Position numbers and translations under genes: made by a program. Under the pieces are notes generated by a model. The model was not told the DNA's origin. It saw only the letters and a program-made list of their open reading frames with translations, and did not search any database. Positions 16,579-23,735 of a DNA stretch of 64,000 nucleotides are shown here, one piece after another; the stretch's first letter is position 1, and each line of letters starts with the position of its first letter. This DNA comes from Holophagales bacterium. GTDB taxonomy: Bacteria > Acidobacteriota > Thermoanaerobaculia > Multivoradales > Multivoraceae. The stretch covers positions 1 to 64,000 of the forward strand of contig VXVC01000015.1 in NCBI GenBank assembly GCA_009836625.1, given 5' to 3'.

Positions 16579-18381
16579 CTAGAACGCCTCGCTCCAGGGC
16601 CGGCTGAGCCGCAGCGCCGAGTTGATCAGGCCGACCATGGAGTAGGTCTGGGGGAAGTTGCCCCAGAGTTCTCCCGTCTCCGGATCGAGGTCCTCGGAGA
16701 GGAGTCCCACCGGGTTGCGCCGTTCGAGCATCTGCTCGAAGAGTTCGTGGGCTTCCTCGCGGCGGCCGAGGGCGTTGATCGCGTCGATGTACCAGAAGCT
16801 GCAGACGGCGAAGGACGTGGCCGGGGCGCCGAAGTCGTCTTCCCGGTAGCGGAAGAAGTTGTGGCCGGAGCGAAGCGGTTCGAGCGATTCGACGGTGGCC
16901 GCGAAGCGGGGGTCTTCGGCGTCGAGAAAGCCCAGGTCGTGGAGAAGCAGCAGGCTGGCGTCGATCCCTTCGCCGTCGAGAGTGGCGGCGAGGCGGCCTC
17001 CGGTCTCGGCGTTCTCGAGGATGTGCCGGCGGATGGAGACAGCCCGGTTCGTCCAGTGCGTGTCGCGGTCGGTGAGGCCGAGGACCCTGGCGATGCGCGC
17101 CAGGCGGTCGCAGGCGGCCCAGCACATGACGCTCGAGAAGGTGTGTACCGCGCTCCGCTGCCGGAACTCCCAAAGGCCGGCGTCGGGTTGGTCGAACAGG
17201 CCGGCCGCCTGGTCGCCGAGCTGCTCCAGCCAGCCGAAGACGCGCCGGTTGCCGGGCTTGACCAGCCGGCGGTCGAAGAAGCTCTGGGTGACGGAGAGAA
17301 TGGCGCTGCCGTAGCTGTCGTTCTGGAGCTGGCGCCAGGCGTCGTTGCCGACTCGCACCGGCCCCATGCCGCGGTAGCCGGCCAGCGCGTCCACCGTTCG
17401 TTCGGTCAGCTCTCGCTCGAACTTGATCCCGTAGACCGGCTGCAAGACGCCGCCCTCGGCCGCAGCGGCGAGATTCGTGATGTAGCCGAGGTAGCCCTCC
17501 ATGGTGCGGGTGGCGCCGAGGCGGTTGAGCGCCTGCACGACGAAGTGGGAGTCCCGCAGCCAGCAGAAGCGGTAGTCCCAGTTGCGCCCGCTGTCCGGCG
17601 CCTCGGGGATCGAGGTGGTCATCGCCGCGAGCACGGCCCCGGTCTCTTCGAAACTGCAGAGCTGGAGTGTGATCGCGGCGCGGATCACCGCCTCCTGCCA
17701 CTCGAAGGGCACCGCCAGGTGGCGCACGAACTCCCGCCACCAGGTCTCCGTCCGGCTCCGGAACTCGCGCGCCACGGAGTCCACGGGCTCGGTCAGGCTC
17801 TCGTCCGGACCGAGCAGCAGGGTGAGCGGCTGCTCCAGGACGAAGGAGATCTCGTCGGTGATCAGCGAGACCGGCGCGTCGGTGGTCAACCGGAGCGTCA
17901 GAGCCGGTCCGACGTAGCGGATGTGGTTGCTTCCACGGGTCAGTTCGGGGCGGCGCGAGCCGTGGTCGAAGCGCGGCCGCAGCCGAATGCGGATGCGGGG
18001 CTCGCCGGCGACGCGTTCGATGGTGCGGATGATCATCGTCGGCCGGAAGGAGCGACCGAACTGCTCGAACCGGGGGGCGAAGTCGGTGATCCGGACCGCG
18101 GCGCCGTTGCCGTCGCGGAGCGTCGTCACCAGGATCGCGGTGTTCTCGAGGTACTGCTGCTCGCTTTCCCGGAACCCCTCGAGCAGGATGTCGAAGAAAC
18201 CGCCGGCCTCCGGATCGGCATCGCTGTCGCCGTTTCCGCCCAGGAGCGAATGGAAGACGGGGTCGCCGTCGAAGTGCGGCAGGCAGGCCCAGCAGATCCG
18301 GCCGCGCGGGTCGATCAGCGCTCCGAAGCCGCAGTTGCCGATCACGCCGCCGTCGAGCGGCCGGACGCCTTCCTTCGTCAT
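16579..18381 (-). CDS. GH15 family glycoside hydrolase, probable trehalase or glucoamylase-like
   Basis: 600-residue glycoside hydrolase of family 15. The N-terminal beta-domain (DGGVIGNCGFGALIDPRGRICWACLPHFD) is followed by an (alpha/alpha)6 barrel with the signature GRNWDYRFCWLRDSHFVVQAL and a late ELWGNFPQTYSMVGLINSAL segment typical of the family. No signal peptide, so cytoplasmic. GH15 includes bacterial trehalases as well as glucoamylases; direct coupling to otsB (4-base overlap, 18378-18381) favours trehalose or a related disaccharide as substrate. It could instead act on other alpha-glucosides. Family assignment is firm. Confidence 0.9.
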   Translation of the reverse strand: MTKEGVRPLDGGVIGNCGFGALIDPRGRICWACLPHFDGDPVFHSLLGGNGDSDADPEAGGFFDILLEGFRESEQQYLENTAILVTTLRDGNGAAVRITDFAPRFEQFGRSFRPTMIIRTIERVAGEPRIRIRLRPRFDHGSRRPELTRGSNHIRYVGPALTLRLTTDAPVSLITDEISFVLEQPLTLLLGPDESLTEPVDSVAREFRSRTETWWREFVRHLAVPFEWQEAVIRAAITLQLCSFEETGAVLAAMTTSIPEAPDSGRNWDYRFCWLRDSHFVVQALNRLGATRTMEGYLGYITNLAAAAEGGVLQPVYGIKFERELTERTVDALAGYRGMGPVRVGNDAWRQLQNDSYGSAILSVTQSFFDRRLVKPGNRRVFGWLEQLGDQAAGLFDQPDAGLWEFRQRSAVHTFSSVMCWAACDRLARIARVLGLTDRDTHWTNRAVSIRRHILENAETGGRLAATLDGEGIDASLLLLHDLGFLDAEDPRFAATVESLEPLRSGHNFFRYREDDFGAPATSFAVCSFWYIDAINALGRREEAHELFEQMLERRNPVGLLSEDLDPETGELWGNFPQTYSMVGLINSALRLSRPWSEAF

Positions 18382-19181
18382 CGGCTCTCGAGCCTCTCGC
18401 CGAGCGCCTCCAGCCAGCGGTGCAACTCGCGCACGCCGCTCAAGCCGTACCGGGCGTTGCTGGTGCGGCCGGTCTCGCGTTGGAGTCCCACCACGATCGC
18501 GGCGCCGCCGTAGCCCTGCGCTGCGGCGAATCCGTCTTCGTCCGTGATGTCGTCGCCGATGAAGACGGGCACACGGTCACGGAACGGCGCTTCGGCCATG
18601 AAGTCCTCCACCACGGTGCGCTTGTTCGGGCGATGGGGCTTCAACTCCAGCACCATCTTGCCCTCCTGGACTCCGTAGGCGGGGCCTAGGGAGGCGCGGA
18701 CTCTCTCCATCACTTCGCGAGCCGCCGTCTCGGCGCCGGCCGCGCGACGGTAGTGGAGCGCCAGGGTCGCGGACTTGTCTTCGAGCAGGGTGCCGGCGTG
18801 CGCTGCGGCGAATCGCTGCAGTTCGCGGCGGGCCGGGCCGAGCGCGCCGGCTCCGTCCGTCCGGTTCACGTGGCCGTCGGCGGACCTGCGTTCCAGGCCG
18901 TGCAGCCCGGCGGCCGGCAGCTCCAGCGGCGCGAAGAAGCGGTCGAGAACGTCCAGGGGGCGTCCGCTGGCGAGCGCCAGTGCGCCGTCGAGCCGGCTGC
19001 GGAGTCGTTCGAGCAGGCAGCCGATCCGGTCGTCGACGTGGACCGCGTCGGGTTCGTCCGCGATCTCGATCAGGGTGCCGTCGACATCCAGGAACAGGGC
19101 CCACGACGCCGGCGGCGGCATCTCGGAACCCGCGTCCAGGAGTGTCCATGCGGCTTGCGGAGGATGCGCTCTCTGGTTCAC
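18378..19181 (-). CDS. otsB: trehalose-6-phosphate phosphatase
   Basis: HAD-superfamily phosphatase converting trehalose 6-phosphate to trehalose, 267 residues. The nucleophile motif is FLDVDGTLIEI, a second motif ALASGRPLDVLDRF, the conserved LHGLERR and the Mg2+ motif FIGDDITDEDGF are all present. The gene diverges from otsA with only 38 bases between the starts, so both promoters share one short region. The stop overlaps the GH15 ATG. Its N-terminus carries about 25 extra residues before the HAD core. Confidence 0.92.
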   Translation of the reverse strand: MNQRAHPPQAAWTLLDAGSEMPPPASWALFLDVDGTLIEIADEPDAVHVDDRIGCLLERLRSRLDGALALASGRPLDVLDRFFAPLELPAAGLHGLERRSADGHVNRTDGAGALGPARRELQRFAAAHAGTLLEDKSATLALHYRRAAGAETAAREVMERVRASLGPAYGVQEGKMVLELKPHRPNKRTVVEDFMAEAPFRDRVPVFIGDDITDEDGFAAAQGYGGAAIVVGLQRETGRTSNARYGLSGVRELHRWLEALGERLESR

Positions 19182-19219
19182 ACGGCCCGCCTCCGAGATC
19201 CCTTACGATACTGGAACCG

Positions 19220-20617
19220 ATGGCATCCCAGAATGTGCCGGCTGCTCAGCAGTCGGAGCTCGTGATCGTCGCCAACACCCTGCCCGTGCGCCGCGAGGAG
19301 GTGGATGGGGAACTGGGCTGGGCGCAAAGCCCCGGCGGCCTCGTCAGCGCCCTGTCGCCGATCGTCCGGGAGGCGGGCGGGTGCTGGGTCGGCTGGACCG
19401 GCGGCGCCGACGACGCGCCCGAGCCGTTCCGCCACGAGGACATCCTGAACGTGGCGGTGCCGGTGTCGGAGGTGGAAGTCGCCGGTTCGTACCAGGGGAT
19501 GTGCAACTCGACCCTTTGGCCGCTCTACCACGACGCCGTGCGGCCGCCCGAGTACCACCGGCACTGGTGGAACCCCTACGTCGCGGTCAACCGGCGCTTC
19601 GCCGAGGAGGCGGCGCGCCGGACGGCGCTCGGGGGCCGCGTGTGGATCCAGGACTACCACCTGCAGCTCGTGCCGCGCATGCTGCGTGAGCTGCGGCCGG
19701 ATGTCAGCTCCGGCTTCTTCCTCCACATTCCGTTCCCGCCGATCGAGCTGTTTCTGCGCCTGCCCTGGCGGCGGGCGGTACTGGAGGGCCTGCTTGGCGC
19801 CGACGTGATCGGCTTCCAGACCCCTGCCGGCGCCTACAACTTCACGCGGCTCGCCGACCGGCTGATCGAGGCCGAGCCTCAGGGCGAGACGATCCGCTAC
19901 CAGGGGCGTGACATCCGGGTCGGCGCCTTCCCGATCTCCATCGACACGGACCGGTACGCGAACGCGGCGCTGTCGCCCGAGATCCGGGAGCGGGCCGAGC
20001 AGCTCCAGCAGCTTCGCCGCGGCCGCAAGATCATCCTCTCGGTCGACCGCCTCGACTACACGAAGGGCATCGACCTGCGGCTCAAGGCGTTCCTCGAGTG
20101 GTTGGGCCGCGAGGACCGGTCGATCCGCGACGCGGTGATGGTCCAGGTCGCCGTGCCGAGCCGGGAGCGCATCTCGGAGTACCAGATCCTGCGCCGCGAC
20201 GTTGAGGAACTCGTCGGCCAGATCAATGGGGAGTACGGCGAACTCGGCGTCGTGCCGGTGCAGTACTTCCGGCGCAACCTGCCGTTCGAGGAACTGATCG
20301 CTTTCTACCTGGTCGCCGACGTCATGCTCGTGACGCCGCTCTGCGACGGCATGAACCTGGTTGCCAAGGAGTACGTCGCCACCCGGCTCGAGGACGACGG
20401 CGTCCTGGTGCTGAGCGAGTTCGCCGGCGCGGCCGCCGAGCTGCCGGACGCCCTGCTCGTGAACCCCCACGACGTGAACGCGATGGCCGCGACGATCGAG
20501 CAGGCGGTCACACTCGACCCGGAGGACGGGTCGCGACGGATGAAGGCGATGCGCGAGGTCGTGCGCCGGCATTCGGTCCACGAATGGGCGGCGCAGTTCA
20601 TCGAGGCCCTGGTCTGA
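19220..20617 (+). CDS. otsA: trehalose-6-phosphate synthase with two unusual substitutions
   Basis: GT20 glycosyltransferase joining UDP- or GDP-glucose and glucose 6-phosphate, 465 residues. Conserved blocks are SPGGLVSAL, VWIQDYHLQLVP, FFLHIPFPPIELF, LGADVIGFQT, DRLDYTKGIDLRL and LVLSEFAGAAAEL. Two positions depart from the family: VANTLPV where an Arg is usual (ANR or SNR, the position of Arg9 that binds sugar phosphate in the E. coli enzyme), here Thr20; and PLCDGMNLVAKE, where PLRDGMN is usual, here Cys375 (TGC at 20342-20344). ATG 19220 is the first start after the divergent otsB. Otherwise most like actinobacterial-type OtsA. Confidence 0.9.
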   Translation: MASQNVPAAQQSELVIVANTLPVRREEVDGELGWAQSPGGLVSALSPIVREAGGCWVGWTGGADDAPEPFRHEDILNVAVPVSEVEVAGSYQGMCNSTLWPLYHDAVRPPEYHRHWWNPYVAVNRRFAEEAARRTALGGRVWIQDYHLQLVPRMLRELRPDVSSGFFLHIPFPPIELFLRLPWRRAVLEGLLGADVIGFQTPAGAYNFTRLADRLIEAEPQGETIRYQGRDIRVGAFPISIDTDRYANAALSPEIRERAEQLQQLRRGRKIILSVDRLDYTKGIDLRLKAFLEWLGREDRSIRDAVMVQVAVPSRERISEYQILRRDVEELVGQINGEYGELGVVPVQYFRRNLPFEELIAFYLVADVMLVTPLCDGMNLVAKEYVATRLEDDGVLVLSEFAGAAAELPDALLVNPHDVNAMAATIEQAVTLDPEDGSRRMKAMREVVRRHSVHEWAAQFIEALV

Positions 20618-20622
20618 CGCCC

Positions 20623-21867
20623 ATGGAACGCCGCGTCAGCGATGCCGAAGCGGGGTTCGAGGTAGGCGAGGGTTTCGAGCGCTTCTCGCAGAAGGACGAC
20701 GTCTTCTGCCGTTCGTTCTGGGACTCCGAGGTGAGGACCTCCCGCTCGGACATGTTCTACGAGACGTATCGCACGCCGGAGCTGCGCTGGCGCCCGGTCG
20801 AAGGGTTCACGCGGCGCGACTACGCGCTTCGCAACGCTTCCTGGCACGTCACCGATCTGTTCGCGGAGTTCAGGGAAGGCGCCGACCGCCGCGAGGGCTT
20901 CCTCGACCCCTACACGGTGCTCCGGGACGGACCGGGTCCGCCGGACGAGAGCGACGAGCCGGAGGAGGTCCTCGCCGCTCGGCTCGCCGCCGATCTCAAG
21001 ACGGCCGCCCGGGCGCTGGGCGCCGACCTGATCGGCATCACCGGATACGACGAGCGCTGGGTGTACACGCACGCGTACTCGAGGGAAACAGAGACGGAGA
21101 AGCCCCAGGAGCTTCCGGACGAACTCGGGAACGTCGTCGTCATCGCGCAGGCGATGGACCGGAAGCTGGTGCAGACCGTGCCGTCGGCCCTGAGCGGGAC
21201 GGCGACGGGCGTCGGCTACAGCAGCGACACGGTCGTGCTGCTCGCGATCGCCCAGTACATCCTGAACATGGGCTACGCCGCGGTGCCAACGATGAACGAC
21301 ACGGCTCTGGCGATTCCGCTGGCGATCAAGGCGGGGCTGGGCGAGTACGGCCGTCACGGTCTGCTGATCACCAGGGAGTTCGGCCCCAGGGTGCGGCTCG
21401 GGAAGATCTTCACGGACATGCCTCTGGCGCACGACCGTCCACGGCGCTTCGGCGTGCGCGAGACCTGCGAAGTGTGCCGCGCATGCTCGGATGCGTGCCC
21501 GCCGAAGGCCATCGCGATGGACGCGCCGTCGGACCGCGTCTACAACATCTCCAACATCCGCGGCGTCAGGAAGTGGACGACGGATGCCGAGAAGTGCTTC
21601 CGGTTCTGGTCGAACCAGAACACCGACTGCTCGATCTGCGTCCGGGTCTGCCCGTACAACCGGGACTACTCGAAACGTCTCAGCCAGCTCTGGCGGTGGA
21701 TGGCGGGGACGCCCCTGCGCCGGCTCGCCCTCTGGCTCGATCGTTTGAGCGGGCGTGGGCGAAGGGTCGCGCCGGACGCGTGGTGGGGCGGCGGCCGGCT
21801 GGTAGGCTTGAACGTAGCGCCCGGCCGCGGAGCGCAGGAGAACAGGAGGAAGCTCCGAACGGAATAG
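20623..21867 (+). CDS. reductive-dehalogenase-like Fe-S corrinoid protein (cytosolic)
   Basis: 414-residue protein of the RdhA/QueG corrinoid superfamily. Two 4Fe-4S motifs are visible: CEVCRACSDACPPKAI near residue 282 and CFRFWSNQNTDCSICVRVCP near residue 326. The stretch AGLGEYGRHGLLITREFGP, then GKIFTDMPLAHDRP, and GVRKWTTDAEKC before the second cluster match reductive dehalogenases better than QueG. There is no Tat signal and no neighbouring RdhB anchor, so it is not a classical respiratory enzyme. ATG 20623 lies 5 bases after otsA. Substrate unknown; it would need cobalamin. Confidence 0.72.
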   Translation: MERRVSDAEAGFEVGEGFERFSQKDDVFCRSFWDSEVRTSRSDMFYETYRTPELRWRPVEGFTRRDYALRNASWHVTDLFAEFREGADRREGFLDPYTVLRDGPGPPDESDEPEEVLAARLAADLKTAARALGADLIGITGYDERWVYTHAYSRETETEKPQELPDELGNVVVIAQAMDRKLVQTVPSALSGTATGVGYSSDTVVLLAIAQYILNMGYAAVPTMNDTALAIPLAIKAGLGEYGRHGLLITREFGPRVRLGKIFTDMPLAHDRPRRFGVRETCEVCRACSDACPPKAIAMDAPSDRVYNISNIRGVRKWTTDAEKCFRFWSNQNTDCSICVRVCPYNRDYSKRLSQLWRWMAGTPLRRLALWLDRLSGRGRRVAPDAWWGGGRLVGLNVAPGRGAQENRRKLRTE

Positions 21868-21890
21868 CGACTCTGCCCGTCCCGTTCGGA
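21854..21890. promoter_or_regulatory. 9-bp perfect inverted repeat upstream of msrP
   Basis: TCCGAACGG (21854-21862) and CCGTTCGGA (21882-21890) are perfect complements separated by 19 bases. The left arm overlaps the last codons of the corrinoid gene and the right arm ends 9 bases before the msrP start. It may be a terminator without a T-run or an operator for msrP. Confidence 0.4.
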
Positions 21891-21899
21891 TAAAGCACG

Positions 21900-22997
21900 A
21901 TGTGGATCAAGAAGTACGACCCCGCCCGTTACCTCCCCTCCGACTCCGGGATCGCGCTGCCGAGCCGTGAGGCGACGCCGCGGGAGGTGTACATGGACCG
22001 GCGCAAGTTCGTGGCCGCGGCCGCGGTCGGCATCGCCGGCGCGTCGCCCCTGGCCGCCCAGTTCCGCCTCCGCCAGCAGGTGCCGGCGCCGCCTCCGGCG
22101 CCTCCGATCGAGGACAAGCTGAAACCGGCGCTCGAGCGGCCCGACGTCTACGGCGCCGAGCTCAGCGCGCGCCCCAAGCGCAACACGAAGTTCGCGGGTC
22201 CGCCCGAGAGCGTCGGCGGCGACCTGACGCCGCGCGAGGCGGCCGGCAGCCACAACAACTTCTACGAGTTCTACCCTGGGCGTGGCGGACCGGTATGGAA
22301 GTTTGCCGGCAAGTTCACCGTCGAACCGTGGAAGGTCGAGGTCACGGGCCTGTGCGACAACCCGATGACGCTCGATCTGGACGACATCTTCGGTTTCGAG
22401 CACGAGGAGCGCCTGTACCACTTCCGCTGCGTCGAGCGCTGGGCCATGAACGTGCCCTGGAGCGGCTTTCCGCTCAGCAAGCTGATCGAGAAGGCAAAGC
22501 CGAAATCGTCAGCCAAGCACGTTCGCTTCTTCACCGCTCTCAAGCGGGACGAGATGCCGGGCGTCAGGGAGGCCCACTGGTACCAGTGGCCTTACTTCGA
22601 AGCCCTGAGGCTGGATGAGGCGATGAACGAACTGGCTTTCGTCGCCACGGGTATCTACGGCGAGCCCCTGGTCAAGCAGCACGGCGCGCCGCTCCGGCTC
22701 GCGGTGCCCTGGAAGTACGGCTACAAGAGCGCGAAGTCGATCGTCAAGATCGAGTTCGTGGCCGAGGAGCCGAAGATCTTCTGGCAGATCCAGCCGCACG
22801 AGTACGGGTATCTCTCGAACGTGAACCCGAACATCCCGCACCCGCGCTGGAGCCAGGCGACGTCGCACTGGCTGCACAACAGCCAGCCGTTCGACACGCC
22901 GATCTTCAACGGCTACGGCGAGTACGTCGCCGGGCTCTATCCCGACGAGCCGACGACGATGCAGCGCGCGCTGCGGATGGGGCAGGTGGCTCGGTAG
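21900..22997 (+). CDS. msrP: protein-methionine-sulfoxide reductase catalytic subunit MsrP
   Basis: Molybdopterin enzyme of the MsrP/YedY family that repairs oxidised methionines in periplasmic proteins, 365 residues. The N-terminus has the family pattern ATPREVYMDRRKFVAAAAVG, with a Tat-type Arg pair at about residue 34. Catalytic Cys177 lies in HFRCVERWAMNVPW, which co-ordinates molybdenum. Further conserved parts are GAPLRLAVPWKYGYKSAKSI and the C-terminal NPNIPHPRWSQA. The membrane haem partner MsrQ is not adjacent in this window. Confidence 0.93.
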   Translation: MWIKKYDPARYLPSDSGIALPSREATPREVYMDRRKFVAAAAVGIAGASPLAAQFRLRQQVPAPPPAPPIEDKLKPALERPDVYGAELSARPKRNTKFAGPPESVGGDLTPREAAGSHNNFYEFYPGRGGPVWKFAGKFTVEPWKVEVTGLCDNPMTLDLDDIFGFEHEERLYHFRCVERWAMNVPWSGFPLSKLIEKAKPKSSAKHVRFFTALKRDEMPGVREAHWYQWPYFEALRLDEAMNELAFVATGIYGEPLVKQHGAPLRLAVPWKYGYKSAKSIVKIEFVAEEPKIFWQIQPHEYGYLSNVNPNIPHPRWSQATSHWLHNSQPFDTPIFNGYGEYVAGLYPDEPTTMQRALRMGQVAR

Positions 22998-23038
22998 GCC
23001 CCTTAGACGGATCACGGAGGTGGCACGTATCTGAAGTC

Positions 23039-23299
23039 ATGGGCACCGCCACAGACACCCTTGGTACAGCGGAGGCGCTGGAGGGAGCCGGCCTGGATGC
23101 AGGCACGGCCAAGGCAACGGCTCGTGCCATCGAGACAGGATGCGCTGCTGCGGTGGAGGGACTGGTTACGCAGGACGGCCTCAGGGCCGAGTTGAAGGCG
23201 CTGGAGACACGGTTGGTCCTGTGGGGAGCGGGCATCGTGCTCGGCGGCACCGCTCTCGTTCTGAGCGGTGTCGGCGTGTTGCTGAGGCTGGTCGCTTAG
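23039..23299 (+). CDS. small coiled-coil protein with C-terminal TM helix, DUF1640-like
   Basis: 86-residue protein: an N-terminal Ala/Glu-rich helical part (TLGTAEALEGAGLDAGTAKA, then LVTQDGLRAELKALETRLV) followed by one C-terminal transmembrane helix (LWGAGIVLGGTALVLSGVGVLLRLV). This layout is that of DUF1640/CCDC90-like proteins, usually much larger in eukaryotes. The nearest Shine-Dalgarno-like GGAGG is too far from the ATG to be convincing. It ends 4 bases into the convergent higA gene. Function unknown. Confidence 0.55.
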   Translation: MGTATDTLGTAEALEGAGLDAGTAKATARAIETGCAAAVEGLVTQDGLRAELKALETRLVLWGAGIVLGGTALVLSGVGVLLRLVA

Positions 23300-23613
23300 C
23301 TTGAGATCTGCGCCACGGTCTGCCGAGGCTTGACCCTCTCGGCGATGTGGCGACCGGCCTCGATCTCCGCGCGGCGGAGTTCCCACGTCTTCTGGAGGTT
23401 CAGCCAGAGCTGGGGCGTCGTGCCGAAGTAGCGCGCAAGACGCAACGCGGTGTTTGCGGTGACACCGCGCTGACCGTTGAGGATGGCCGTGACGCGATTG
23501 ACCGGCACGTCCAGGGCCTTCGAGAGGGCGTTGGCCGACATTCCGAGTTCATCGAGTTCCTCCCGCAGGATCTCACCGGGGTGCACTGGCTTCATTCCGC
23601 TACTCCGCGTCAT
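23296..23613 (-). CDS. higA: HigA family antitoxin, apparently orphan
   Basis: 105-residue Xre-type helix-turn-helix antitoxin. MKPVHPGEILREELDELGMS is the family start and ANALSKALDVPVNRVTAILN the DNA-binding helix-turn-helix, followed by TALRLARYFGTTPQLWLNLQ. ATG 23613 is used because AGGAGG lies 8 bases upstream; the usual start MKPV is 18 bases further. HigB toxins normally sit directly upstream; only about 120 bases separate it from the AmpG-like gene, so no higB fits there. It could act as an orphan regulator. Confidence 0.85.
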   Translation of the reverse strand: MTRSSGMKPVHPGEILREELDELGMSANALSKALDVPVNRVTAILNGQRGVTANTALRLARYFGTTPQLWLNLQKTWELRRAEIEAGRHIAERVKPRQTVAQISS

Positions 23614-23735
23614 GCCACCGTCCTCCTGCTGATGGTAACTGGAGTGCGGACACGGCAGAGTTCGTCCCGGCGGCTTGGCGGCGCCGCTCTGACGCTGAGA
23701 GGCGTCGGCGTGCCGCGGGGGCTGGCCTCTTGGCC

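Noticed and set aside
15817..18513. Open frame of about 900 codons on the plus strand over the GPP34 and GH15 genes
   Set aside because: Antisense to two well-supported genes and without recognisable domains.
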